From positions 115,332 through 135,661 of the forward strand of contig MU631371.1 in assembly GCA_026770615.1 (NCBI GenBank): a DNA stretch of 20,330 nt, read 5' to 3'. Each line of letters begins with the position of its first letter. The stretch's first letter is position 1. Under the pieces are notes generated by a model that was given only the letters and a program-made list of their open reading frames with translations, was not told the origin of the DNA and ran no database searches. The position numbers and the translations under genes were made by a program. Positions 8,174 to 15,853 of this stretch are shown here, one piece after another. This DNA is from Pavlovales sp. CCMP2436 (taxonomy: Eukaryota > Haptophyta > Pavlovophyceae > Pavlovales).

Positions 8174-8208
8174 TGAGATCTGAGATCTGAGATCTGAGAT
8201 CTGAGATC
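8174..8208. repeat. Five perfect TGAGATC heptamers upstream of the capsid gene
   Basis: Five head-to-tail TGAGATC units, followed by degenerate copies to about 8227. On the minus strand they lie 43 bp before the capsid ATG, just upstream of an AAATAAAAATC stretch (8163-8173) that may be a TATA-like element. They could be tandem activator sites or simple repeat expansion. Confidence 0.8.
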
Positions 8209-8243
8209 AGAGATTTGGGTTTGAGATTGATATTTGGTAGACT

Positions 8244-8594
8244 TCAGCCATTTGCGGCACGTTCGAACTGTGATGTCAGACCCCGGAGCTCCTTGGAATC
8301 TCCAATGCCTGCTGCAAAATTCCCAAGACGTCCGGCGACGCGTGCGCCGACCGAGAGTCCGTTCAATACATCTCTCGCTATGTCGATAACCTCCCCAGAC
8401 CCGGGAATTCTACCGAGTTCGGAATTTTGAATAGCCGTAAGGCCAGATCCAGCCGCCCTGGCGACTCGCGAGGCCACTTCAGCCGCAGTGTTTAGAAAAT
8501 CGCCTGATTGCCGACCAAACTTCTCAACAGCCGGGATGGCGCTCGAGCCCCACCGTGCGGCTCGTCTTGCAAAACGACCCCATTCATTGTTTTG
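8244..8594 (-). CDS. Small basic virion-cluster protein, start codon unclear
   Basis: The frame is open from just after a TAG (8597-8595) to the stop at 8244, about 116 codons, but has no in-frame ATG; the first conventional alternative is GTG at 8477, which would drop a clearly coding-like N terminus (NEWGRFARRAARWGSSAIP). An ATG at 8587 is out of frame, inside an ATGAATGG tract where a short slippage deletion would explain the loss. The N-terminal third is Arg-rich, and the rest is Ala/Gly-rich with amphipathic helix character. Its place between the major and minor capsid genes suggests a small internal or cementing virion protein, comparable in position only to small basic proteins of other double-jelly-roll viruses. 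Not recognised as a family. Confidence 0.55.
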   Translation of the reverse strand, partial: QNNEWGRFARRAARWGSSAIPAVEKFGRQSGDFLNTAAEVASRVARAAGSGLTAIQNSELGRIPGSGEVIDIARDVLNGLSVGARVAGRLGNFAAGIGDSKELRGLTSQFERAANG

Positions 8595-8640
8595 CTAATG
8601 TATATGTGTGCGAGATTTTTATCAATAGGCGACAAAGTGG

Positions 8641-9411
8641 CTATTCGATCATGATATCGAGAACGATCGACCAGGTCAACCCCTGGGTGTCATAGGGTTC
8701 CTGGTTGATGTCAAGGAGCGAGATGACCACTGATGAGAGATTCCTCCTCCGTGCACTCATGTAAGGTGCAGAGTCGCTCTTGAACGTCTGAATTTGACCG
8801 AATGCCGCCGAAACCGGGATGCAAGACAGCAGGTTCGTGGAGTTCTCTCCCAGGGTCTTCAGCGAATCAAGCGAATCTAGCTCAAACGATTCCGAAGCAA
8901 TGAGTATCGATCTAGTGCCTCCCAAATCAACCATACGGGGCGGAGAAGTCGGTACTCCAGACGGAATGAGCACGTTGAAATTTTTGTTCATACCCAGCAG
9001 TGGGTGAGCATTCGTAGTCTCATTCGTAGCGATACTGATATTACCGCCCTGACTGTGCGAAAAAGTAAATTTATTTGTAAAGGCATCGAAGCTCACACTC
9101 ACCCCAGCCGACATCATAGCCGGAATTGAATTCAAAGCATCGGTAAGGGTTCCCCCGACGTATTGACCTACAGGTATCGTCGCGACCGACATTTTGTCGC
9201 CAGCGAGCAGCAGCACAAAAGTGTTGTTTCTTGAATTCACATTGGGCTGCGAAATCGGTATCGAAGCACTTTCGAGGCGAACATACATATTTTGGCGTGC
9301 GATCAGCGAAATACCCGGGTTTAAATCAAAATTAACCGAGTCGGCACGGTCTACGTCGATGATGAAGCGATCCGCCTGATCCGAGGAGAGGTACAGACGG
9401 TGAAGCACCAT
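8641..9411 (-). CDS. Penton-like minor capsid protein
   Basis: The protein has 256 residues from the ATG at 9411 (MVLHRLYLSSDQAD). The frame is open further to 9480, but the extra residues are basic and low-quality, so the internal ATG is preferred. The protein is mostly beta-strand-like: an N-terminal FIIDVDRADSVNFDLNPGIS stretch, then NMYVRLESASIPISQPNVNS, and repeated short hydrophobic strands to the C terminus. A ~250-residue beta protein beside the major capsid gene matches the single-jelly-roll penton proteins of PLVs and polintons, which occupy capsid vertices. Function is inferred mainly from size, composition and position. It is transcribed divergently from the coiled-coil gene at 9634, with which it shares about 220 bp of promoter DNA. 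Confidence 0.65.
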   Translation of the reverse strand: MVLHRLYLSSDQADRFIIDVDRADSVNFDLNPGISLIARQNMYVRLESASIPISQPNVNSRNNTFVLLLAGDKMSVATIPVGQYVGGTLTDALNSIPAMMSAGVSVSFDAFTNKFTFSHSQGGNISIATNETTNAHPLLGMNKNFNVLIPSGVPTSPPRMVDLGGTRSILIASESFELDSLDSLKTLGENSTNLLSCIPVSAAFGQIQTFKSDSAPYMSARRRNLSSVVISLLDINQEPYDTQGLTWSIVLDIMIE

Positions 9412-9567
9412 GATTTGATTTGTTATGCCAGTCGCACACATTTTTTTTCGCTTCCAAGACCGGCTGAAACACATCGGCAATTAAAATCTAGGGGACAAGT
9501 AATTACCTGCCTGTCATGGAAAAACGACCCGAAGTGACGGAACAGGAGGCCACGGTCATAGTGTCCC

Positions 9568-9683
9568 ACTGGTACGTCTGTCAAAACCGACGCTTTGGAA
9601 ATAAATGCCATCGTGTCAGTCACCTCAGCCGCCATGCCAGCCGCCTCGTCATCTGCCCCGTCAGTCCAGACAGACGTACCAGT
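9568..9683. repeat. 15-bp perfect inverted repeat in a divergent promoter region
   Basis: ACTGGTACGTCTGTC at 9568-9582 and its exact reverse complement at 9669-9683, separated by 86 bp. The left arm lies between the divergent genes, the right arm inside the first codons of the plus-strand gene. Possible paired regulator sites or a cruciform. Confidence 0.75.
9599..9607 (+). promoter_or_regulatory. Candidate promoter element AAATAAATG (9634 gene)
   Basis: The AAATAAAT core ends 26-27 bp before the ATG at 9634. Same core as at 5959, 10067 and 10931. Its presence just upstream also supports 9634 as the start, rather than the TTG at 9595. Confidence 0.4.
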
Positions 9684-10062
9684 AGTGAAGGCAAAGAGGG
9701 TTATGAGTGAGAAACAGCGTAAAAATTATATCGCGGCAAACGCTCGTCGTGTGCAGATTTTGGCCGATGCCAAAATACTGCGAGTAGCTGAGGCAACCGA
9801 AAAGGCTAAAGAAAAGGCGGCTCTTGCCGAGTACGCAACGGCCATGCGGCTGGCACACAAATACGGATTTACAGTGCCTAACCAGTCCAACCAGTCCAAC
9901 CAGTCCAACCAACCCTACCTACCCTACCCGCCGCCCACCCCGTCTGTCTCGGACCATGGAGCCTCGGTGAGGGCCGCCGAGTTCGTAACGCCTCCCGCGC
10001 CGCAGACGCCGCCCCAAATTCGCTATTACGAGCGTCCGCCCACTTCGATTCGATATGTGTGA
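9634..10062 (+). CDS. Unrecognised coiled-coil protein with NQS repeat
   Basis: The protein has 142 residues from the ATG at 9634. An alternative TTG at 9595 is less likely. After a short S/A/V-rich lead, about residues 24-75 (MSEKQRKNYIAANARRVQIL onward) are Lys/Ala/Glu-rich and likely form a long helix or coiled coil. There follow tandem NQS triplets encoded by direct GTCCAACCA repeats (about 9884-9912), then a Pro/Tyr-rich tail (YLPYPPPTP, PPAPQTPPQ). No catalytic motif is seen. It directly precedes the packaging ATPase gene, whose ATG is 27 bp downstream, so a role in packaging or in the virion is plausible but not shown. It lacks Cys entirely in the part examined. Confidence 0.6.
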   Translation: MPAASSSAPSVQTDVPVVKAKRVMSEKQRKNYIAANARRVQILADAKILRVAEATEKAKEKAALAEYATAMRLAHKYGFTVPNQSNQSNQSNQPYLPYPPPTPSVSDHGASVRAAEFVTPPAPQTPPQIRYYERPPTSIRYV

Positions 10063-10066
10063 AAGA

Positions 10067-10075
10067 AAATAAATA
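10067..10075 (+). promoter_or_regulatory. Candidate promoter element AAATAAATA (ATPase gene)
   Basis: Perfect AAATAAATA starting 5 bp after the stop of the preceding gene and ending 13 bp before the ATPase ATG at 10089. The close spacing is unlike the 26-33 bp at the other three sites. Confidence 0.35.
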
Positions 10076-10088
10076 TCACATACGATCA

Positions 10089-10108
10089 ATGACAAGAAAG
10101 GTGTCTAT

Positions 10109-10144
<36 letters not shown>

Positions 10145-10918
10145 AGAACCAACCAAGCAATCAGACGACTCGTCGAAGGACTCGTCGAAGGACCACTCGT
10201 CAGAAAAGGTTATCGAGGAAAGCAACGAGATACGACTGACCATTCCTCGCTTCAGCGTGGATGCAGCGCTTGGTGACATCCCTAAACCACTCCCGGATCA
10301 GCACTTTTTTGGATGTTTCATAGGGCCCCCGCGCAGTGGGAAAACCAGCCTGGCAACTGCTCTACTAACACAAATACAACCGAGAGTATATAATGGGGTA
10401 TTTGATCACGTCCACCTCTTCGTCCCAGCTACGAGCTTCGCAAGCATGAGCGACAGTCCGTTCAAGGGTCACGACAAAGTGTACCATACGCTTGATAAAT
10501 CGTCGCTTGAACGTGTTATTACAAAGTTGGAGGTTGCATCTCGTAAAAAAGAAACTCACTGATTATAGTCGACGATTTCATGGCTTCTCTTAAGGATAAC
10601 ACGCTAAGATCATCTCTTGAGCGACTAATTTCTAATAGGCGTCACCACCGATGTTCAATTTGGGTGATAACACAGACTTACCGTTCGGTTCCGCTTTCGT
10701 TACGCAAATTGGTATCGGCACTTTTTTTATTCAGGGTAAGTAATCTTCGAGAGCTTGAAAGTATCCGCGATGAACTAGTCCCCCTCGAAAAAAGCGTATT
10801 TCAGGCATATTATAACCATACGTTTACCGGAGATGACTCGCATCGATTCATGTTTTTTGATATTGCTAGTGGTCAAATTTACAAAAAAATTGCGAAATTG
10901 TCCTACAGGGAAAAATAA
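10089..10918 (+). pseudogene. A32/FtsK-HerA-type genome packaging ATPase, frame broken
   Basis: The first part (10089-10562) starts MTRKVSIE, carries a Glu-Thr dipeptide run encoded by GAGACC repeats (about 10112-10147), and contains Walker A GPPRSGKTS (about 10327-10353). The second part (10556-10918, next frame) begins with Walker B LIIVDDF (about 10559-10579) and continues with WVITQTYRSVPLSLR, the glutamine sensor and arginine region typical of this family. The two parts fit end to end without missing sequence, so one base is lost or skipped at or near the A6 run 10545-10550. The enzyme pumps DNA into capsids in PLVs, polintons and giant viruses. As written, the first product ends before Walker B and would be inactive. 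Either true decay or a homopolymer assembly error is possible; a classical -1 slippery heptamer in the right phase is absent. Confidence 0.85.
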
Positions 10919-10922
10919 AACC

Positions 10923-10946
10923 TACCGGAGAAATAAATATCCGGTA
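10923..10946. other. Perfect 7-bp hairpin enclosing the AAATAAATA motif
   Basis: TACCGGA (10923-10929) pairs with TCCGGTA (10940-10946) around a 10-base A/T-rich loop, four bases after the ATPase stop and 26 bp before the next ATG. It may end one transcript, mark the next promoter, or both. Confidence 0.55.
10931..10939 (+). promoter_or_regulatory. Candidate promoter element AAATAAATA (10973 gene)
   Basis: AAATAAATA 33 bp before the ATG at 10973, in the loop of the hairpin at 10923-10946. Confidence 0.4.
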
Positions 10947-10972
10947 CACTTACACCAAAAAACCAACAAGCA

Positions 10973-12343
10973 ATGGGCTCTGTCGATGCACTAAGCCGAG
11001 ATCGACTGATGGACTACGGTTCACGTGACCCACGCAACAAAACAACACACTATCTGTTAAATGGTCGACCGTACGACGGAGCGATGCACGCCATTTTCCT
11101 TAGGCTCGGTAAAATTTCATATATGACTGGACCTCGTCACCACGCGTTTTCGGAGCCTCTCGTTTATTCAAAACGACCTGTTATAATCGACACTGAGCCC
11201 CGTATCGACCTTCCCCGTTCCGATCGCGAGAAAAAAACAATTTATAATTCCTTTCGCGACGCAGGGCTATATGATTCGATGCTCAATAATACTAGCGGTG
11301 ATTCCGTACTCAACCGCACCATAATCCCGCAGCGCATGGTACCAATGCTGAACGGACGCGAACGCCCATTCAACCAGACCAACGCCGCTCCCTTCTCGGC
11401 GCCGAGAGGAGCCGTCTCAGGGGGGAGGGGGGGGGACCAGGTGTTTTTCAGTCGAGTGCCACCGGCCCCCCCTAGAGCGTACACAGTACCCGACTCGAGC
11501 TCCAAGGTCCCACCGGGCTACATGCCTCAGCCTCCTTTCTCACCTACCCAGGGCGTGATGGCACCGGGTGCGCAGGGTGCGCAGGGTGCACAGACCGCAC
11601 CTATGGCTCCCGGTGGATCCACCAACCTTCTCGCCATGGTACCTCGGCAGGTGCGTCGCGAGACGAGGCGTTTCCAGCCGAACCCGTCGCTCACGCTAGG
11701 TCCGTTCATGCCCCCCCCTCAGGCAACCACGACCAGAGGGGTATTCTCTGCCCCCCCACTCCCGCCTGGGTTCGTACGCGCGCCTCAGAGGGACACACAA
11801 TCGTCTCAGTCGGCTCAGTCGGCTCAGTCGGCTCAGTCGTCATCGCAGTCGTCATTCCAACAGCCACCCAGACTCACGTATACGCCTCCCACGCCTACCA
11901 CAGGACCGAGTACTCCATCAAATTTTCAGATCACGTCAGGGACACAAGCAGGACAGGGTCGAGAACAAGGACAAGTGCCACCAACGCGCCGGGTGACTGG
12001 GTTCGATTCACCGAGTAAATCGTCAGGGTCAGGGTCAGGATCAGGGTCAAGGACGGAAGGAGGGGGTCATGTAAATCTTCAACCCTTTATGAAGCGACAG
12101 GCCGAGGTCGAGCGTTTGAGTATCGCTTTTTCGAGTGCGCAGTATCAGATGATGTGGGAGATGACGGACCAACGCCGGCTCCCTTCGAAAAACGATGCAG
12201 ACGCGGCGGCACAGAGGCAGAGGTTGGTTACATATGCTTCTCTGCTGAAACCGATACGGGACCAGTACGGAGATCTGCAATCTCCCAGGGCTAGGGCTGC
12301 TATCTCGGTTGTGTTTGGAATGCACAAGAGCAACATCCCATAA
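10973..12343 (+). CDS. Unrecognised P/Q/S-rich probable virion protein
   Basis: The protein has 456 residues. The N-terminal ~130 residues (MGSVDALSRDRLMDYGSRDP ... TIIPQRMVP) look folded and carry YG, NGRPYDGAMHAIFLRLGK and DTEPRIDLPR segments. Residues about 130-365 are low-complexity: Gly-Gly-Arg, AQGAQGAQ, SQSAQSAQSAQ (TCAGTCGGC-type DNA repeats, about 11806-11843) and SGSGSGSGS. The final ~90 residues are again ordered and helical (FMKRQAEVERLSIAFSSAQY). No enzymatic motif is seen. Placement between the ATPase and the large discoidin-domain gene, and the long disordered middle, suggest a structural or scaffold role. Inference only; no family recognised. Confidence 0.7.
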   Translation: MGSVDALSRDRLMDYGSRDPRNKTTHYLLNGRPYDGAMHAIFLRLGKISYMTGPRHHAFSEPLVYSKRPVIIDTEPRIDLPRSDREKKTIYNSFRDAGLYDSMLNNTSGDSVLNRTIIPQRMVPMLNGRERPFNQTNAAPFSAPRGAVSGGRGGDQVFFSRVPPAPPRAYTVPDSSSKVPPGYMPQPPFSPTQGVMAPGAQGAQGAQTAPMAPGGSTNLLAMVPRQVRRETRRFQPNPSLTLGPFMPPPQATTTRGVFSAPPLPPGFVRAPQRDTQSSQSAQSAQSAQSSSQSSFQQPPRLTYTPPTPTTGPSTPSNFQITSGTQAGQGREQGQVPPTRRVTGFDSPSKSSGSGSGSGSRTEGGGHVNLQPFMKRQAEVERLSIAFSSAQYQMMWEMTDQRRLPSKNDADAAAQRQRLVTYASLLKPIRDQYGDLQSPRARAAISVVFGMHKSNIP

Positions 12344-12405
12344 ATCGTCTTTAGGTGAACGGTTCTCAAAAAAATATATATCATATAGTCATATACATCT
12401 CAAAA

Positions 12406-14598
12406 ATGGCAAATATTTTCGGTCGATTGAATACAACCACGCCGGATGCTAAAGTGGACCCTTATGTGATCAAGACGAGTTCGGTTACGCAGCTAAGTTT
12501 CTCGTCGGACGAAGTACCGCAGAATCAAACCCGTGATATTACAAAAATCTTGAAGAAAAAACTACCCGTCGAGTCAGGGAACGACGAGCTTGTATTTCCA
12601 TTTGACAGCACGCTTTTTACCGATCCTCTAGATTATGTGGCCGAGGTACTCCTCCCGTCCTCACTCGGTACGGCGTCGACAAAGGCCATTGGTGTGCAGT
12701 GGTGCTTTTCGGAGGCAAGTCCGATCTCGGCAGGGTGCTTCGCAGTGCTGGTCGACTCGAAAGCGTTGCAGAGCGAGACCACGACCGACCCAGGGGCATC
12801 GACGTTCACTGTTATTCATTCCATTCCAGCGGATGCAGTTTCAGAAACCACTTATACCATCAACGTTCTCAAGTACGTCCCCGGGCAAACCCAGCAGCGT
12901 CTTTTCTCTTGGAGTTCCATGGACACCCCAGCGATGGTTTGTGCAAAGTGGAAGGTGGCCATGGATCCTTCTATCTCTTTTTCCGGCTCTTCACAATCGT
13001 TCGGTCACGCCGCGCTTTCGTACGATATCCCATCAGGTAAGTTTCTTGCGAGTTTCTTGGAGAGTACCGAATGGGGGCTTTACGTTAATAATGGTATTAG
13101 CATCTATTATGAGATAGATCGTTTCTATGGGAGCAACGCGAGCAAGACAGGTCTAGGTCTCAACCACAGCACGGCTCTAAATGTTCGATGGGAACCGTTC
13201 ATGAATAATAGTCCGTTTGCAAATATAGCTAGTTGCGCCTACGTTAGATCGGGGGTAATCATAGACTCCACCAAACGAATCACTGTCGATGTCATTGCTA
13301 CTGGTTCGCAGGGGACGACAGCACGTCAAGTAAAATACGATATTACAAGGCTGCTAGACGAACAAAATGCCCTTCTTGCTTTTTTTGACCCACTACGTAA
13401 GTACACACTCCTCATAGCAAATTCAGACGTGTTGTTTGATTTTCTACTCTTCGCGGGAGACACTGAAATAGTCCGTAACCCAGAGGGGTCTTCATCAGTT
13501 TCCTTTTACAATCAAATTTACAAACCGGTCCTTCGTATCTGCGGAGGCACCATCGTTGGCAACGAATATACAGGGGTCGTGAGCCCCGTCTCGCGTCTAA
13601 CCCTCATCTCCGACGGTACTCGTGCTCTAACTCTTAGTGATTTCGAAAATAAACGCCTACCCACGACGATCGGTCACGATTCCTTTTTCTCGGGCGACAT
13701 TATCGGTCGTGCAAGCAACGGGGACCCTTTCAACGTGATGGACACCTTGGAGACTCTGACTGGTAAGGAAGTCGCAATTCTTAGTTGCACCCCTACGTCA
13801 GATTCGTGGCTCGAGACGACTGATAATGCCAAGGGAAGCGTCCAATACCACGTCACTCCTGCTTACAGTCTGGAAGACGCAGAGGCGTTCACCAAAGATT
13901 CGCCCTCATTCGTAAACAACATCAACGTCACAACGAACCAGGATTGGAATAATTCAGAAGGGTGGAGCTTGGTAAGCAGTAGTACCTTTCAAAACAACAC
14001 ATCCTATGCTGCAAATAATGCGTTCGATAAACGAGCCGATACTTTCTGGGCGAGCGCAGATAGCACGTTCAATTCAGCTGGAGTCGGATCCCAGCATTTG
14101 ACCATGGAGTACCCACGTACCTATAAACTTTCGTCTTTTCGTTGTGTAGGGTCTAGTCTCTACCCGGGGGTAACCTGTCCGACTGCTTGGACTCTTTCCG
14201 GTTCAAATGATACGACCTTCACCGACATCCAGTCATATGAAAAGACAAATTGGGTTGCAAATCAAGCCGTCGCGTTCGATGTAACAGCTGACCATGAGGC
14301 TTACCGCTTTTTTAGATTCGCATTTACACGTGTGAGTGCAGGCGGTAGCTCTACATATGTATCCGTTCCCGACCTAACCCTAATAACCGTCCATCCCGTA
14401 GGAGCTCACATACTAAGTGCCCAACCTGTTTCTACCAACGCGTTCAGAATAATCGTAGGGGGCGCGGACGGACGAGTGATGAGTATGATTGATTCTCCTA
14501 TGCCCTGGAACTTCTTCATTACTATTATAAAGAGCGGTTGTATAGTGAATTCAGGACTGTATAGGCTTTCCTCGACCGGGTTTACCAACACAAGCTAA
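12406..14598 (+). CDS. Large virion surface protein with C-terminal F5/8-type (discoidin) domain
   Basis: The protein has 730 residues from the ATG at 12406; an upstream in-frame GTG (12355) is less likely because it lies before an A/T-rich leader (about 12367-12390). Residues 1 to about 500 are beta-rich with no recognised family. Residues about 515-665 match the F5/8 type C/discoidin fold: GWSLVSSSTF, YAANNAFDKRADTFWAS, a hydrophobic LTMEYP strand, KLSSFRCVG, CPTAWTLSGSND, and YRFFRFAFT near the end. Such domains bind sugars or lipids on cell surfaces. In a virus this points to a fibre or attachment protein, or to a capsid decoration. No signal peptide or membrane helix is seen. It sits between a probable virion gene and the lipase, in what looks like an entry and structure cluster. 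Confidence 0.75.
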   Translation: MANIFGRLNTTTPDAKVDPYVIKTSSVTQLSFSSDEVPQNQTRDITKILKKKLPVESGNDELVFPFDSTLFTDPLDYVAEVLLPSSLGTASTKAIGVQWCFSEASPISAGCFAVLVDSKALQSETTTDPGASTFTVIHSIPADAVSETTYTINVLKYVPGQTQQRLFSWSSMDTPAMVCAKWKVAMDPSISFSGSSQSFGHAALSYDIPSGKFLASFLESTEWGLYVNNGISIYYEIDRFYGSNASKTGLGLNHSTALNVRWEPFMNNSPFANIASCAYVRSGVIIDSTKRITVDVIATGSQGTTARQVKYDITRLLDEQNALLAFFDPLRKYTLLIANSDVLFDFLLFAGDTEIVRNPEGSSSVSFYNQIYKPVLRICGGTIVGNEYTGVVSPVSRLTLISDGTRALTLSDFENKRLPTTIGHDSFFSGDIIGRASNGDPFNVMDTLETLTGKEVAILSCTPTSDSWLETTDNAKGSVQYHVTPAYSLEDAEAFTKDSPSFVNNINVTTNQDWNNSEGWSLVSSSTFQNNTSYAANNAFDKRADTFWASADSTFNSAGVGSQHLTMEYPRTYKLSSFRCVGSSLYPGVTCPTAWTLSGSNDTTFTDIQSYEKTNWVANQAVAFDVTADHEAYRFFRFAFTRVSAGGSSTYVSVPDLTLITVHPVGAHILSAQPVSTNAFRIIVGGADGRVMSMIDSPMPWNFFITIIKSGCIVNSGLYRLSSTGFTNTS

Positions 14599-14603
14599 CA
14601 AGC

Positions 14604-14674
14604 CAATGAAATAATCAAAAAAGGTCAAAAAAAAGGACGAACAAAAGGTCAAAAAAAAGAACACCTCATACAAT
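14604..14674 (+). promoter_or_regulatory. A-rich leader with duplicated AAAAGGTCAAAAAAAA
   Basis: The lipase leader is strongly A-rich and carries two copies of AAAAGGTCAAAAAAAAG (about 14619-14635 and 14644-14660) after a GAAATAAT stretch at 14606. It may be a promoter or the untranslated leader of the lipase transcript. Confidence 0.35.
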
Positions 14675-14686
14675 ACAAGAGACGTC

Positions 14687-15301
14687 ATGTCGTCAAATAA
14701 ATTCAAGAGCAACGCAACAAATCTGGCCCGAGCGTCATACATGTCGCTCTCACAATTCTCGGCATACGCAGAAACACTGGGATACACGCTCGACGAGGAA
14801 CTATCACGCCCAAACACCCTTGTATTTGTAGATCGAAGTGGTCAGCCAGTCGTCGCCCACCGAGGATCCACAACCGCGAAGGATTTTTTGGTCGACGACA
14901 CGCTCATTGCTTTGGGGGCACACAATAATACGGACGGACTCAAACTCGCCCGAAGCATTACCCAGGCAACTGAAAAAAAATATGGCCGGCCGGCGAATTC
15001 AGTCGGGCATAGTCTAGGTGGACGCCTTGCCGAGCAGTCTGGGGCTAAAGGGCAAATTATAACACTGAACAAGGCTGCTGGATTGGCCGACATTGGCCGG
15101 CGTCAACCTAGCGGCACAAGGCAGACAGATGTTCGTAGTGGCATTGACGCGGTTTCTGCTCTGTCTAGTCTTGCTCGTCGTCCTGAAAGTCAACCAATAG
15201 TGTATGTGAACCAGCGAGGTCAGGCAAACCGTTTCCTCCCGGGTCCAATTCGCTACTTATACAATACGGTGAGGTCACATAGCTTGGGTAACTTCCGGTG
15301 A
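14687..15301 (+). CDS. Lipase class 3-like alpha/beta hydrolase
   Basis: The protein has 204 residues. The nucleophile elbow is G107-H108-S109-L110-G111-G112. The likely acid is D148 or D154 (RQTDVRSGIDAVS), and the likely His is H198 in RSHSLGNF at the very C terminus, as in short viral class-3 lipases. An early block, VVAHRGSTTAKDFLVDD (55-71), corresponds to the oxyanion-region strand of class-3 lipases. There is no signal peptide or membrane segment. Lipase or phospholipase genes recur in PLVs and are thought to help membrane crossing or lipid modification; that role is inference here. The catalytic residues appear intact, so this gene is not visibly decayed. It is the last gene of the plus-strand series and ends exactly at a 15-bp tandem repeat. 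Confidence 0.8.
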   Translation: MSSNKFKSNATNLARASYMSLSQFSAYAETLGYTLDEELSRPNTLVFVDRSGQPVVAHRGSTTAKDFLVDDTLIALGAHNNTDGLKLARSITQATEKKYGRPANSVGHSLGGRLAEQSGAKGQIITLNKAAGLADIGRRQPSGTRQTDVRSGIDAVSALSSLARRPESQPIVYVNQRGQANRFLPGPIRYLYNTVRSHSLGNFR

Positions 15302-15360
15302 TCGAAGGGGCGAACATCGAAGGGGCAAACATCGAAGGGGCGAACATCGAAGGGGCAAAC
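15301..15360. repeat. Four 15-bp tandem repeats directly after the lipase stop
   Basis: ATCGAAGGGGCRAAC repeats exactly four times with R alternating G, A, G, A, which implies duplication of a 30-bp dimer. The first base is the last base of the lipase TGA. It lies in a convergent junction, like 6769-6823. Confidence 0.9.
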
Positions 15361-15853
15361 ATTTCTGTCAGCTTTCGAGTATGCTTAAGATCGCGCTTTG
15401 GCACTTGTACGTCTTGCACTGCTGGATCGACATTGTGAGGTTGGCTTGGAAAAAAAGAAAAAAAATACTTGAAGATGACACAGCATTTGCTTTCAGGGGG
15501 TTCCGATGAGGGGGATCTTTCAATGGCTCCTGGGTATCCCCTTGGAAATATCAATTGTCGGTTGCTACCGGTTAATAAAGCGTAAAACGAAGTGTCGCAC
15601 CAGAGCCAAGAACTTCGGTAAACCCGTAAAAAGTGGTCATTAGCCTTAAAAAGAAGAAGTCTATCGTGCGCGAACGAACCGGTGAGTGTCGATCCGCTCG
15701 GTGATCTCTTAATGTCGATCAACAGGAGATCGTCTGGCCATCCTAGGCGCATTCTTTAAATTATTTTTGTGAGCTCTTCAAGCTGAGTTTCGTGTATTTG
15801 TGGACTCGATGTCGGGTAGTAGTACACAGTTGTCATCCCACGGCTTTGCGCTC
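15361..15853. other. Convergent intergenic region, no supported gene
   Basis: About 490 bp between the lipase and the minus-strand gene at 15854. A minus-strand open frame spans most of it (15752-15165) but overlaps the lipase and translates the tandem repeat as MFAPS units, so I do not call it a gene. The stretch otherwise shows only short A runs. Confidence 0.5.

Noticed and set aside
9412..9480. N-terminal extension of the penton-like protein (MPMCFSRSWKRKK...)
   Set aside because: The extension has basic, low-quality residues over the divergent promoter; the ATG at 9411 begins the plausible protein.
10545..10551. AAAAAAG as a classical -1 slippery heptamer in the ATPase gene
   Set aside because: The heptamer is not in the X-XXY-YYZ phase of the first frame, and the -1 frame meets a TAA at 10544-10546; simple base loss is more likely. 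A different kind of slip is not excluded.
12635..13117. 160-codon plus-strand open frame inside the discoidin-domain gene
   Set aside because: It is an Arg/Ser/Pro-rich shadow of the longer frame, with no upstream signal or domain.
15165..15752. 195-codon minus-strand open frame between the lipase and the acidic protein gene
   Set aside because: It overlaps the lipase 3' end in antisense, translates a tandem repeat as repeated MFAPS, and has no recognisable domain.
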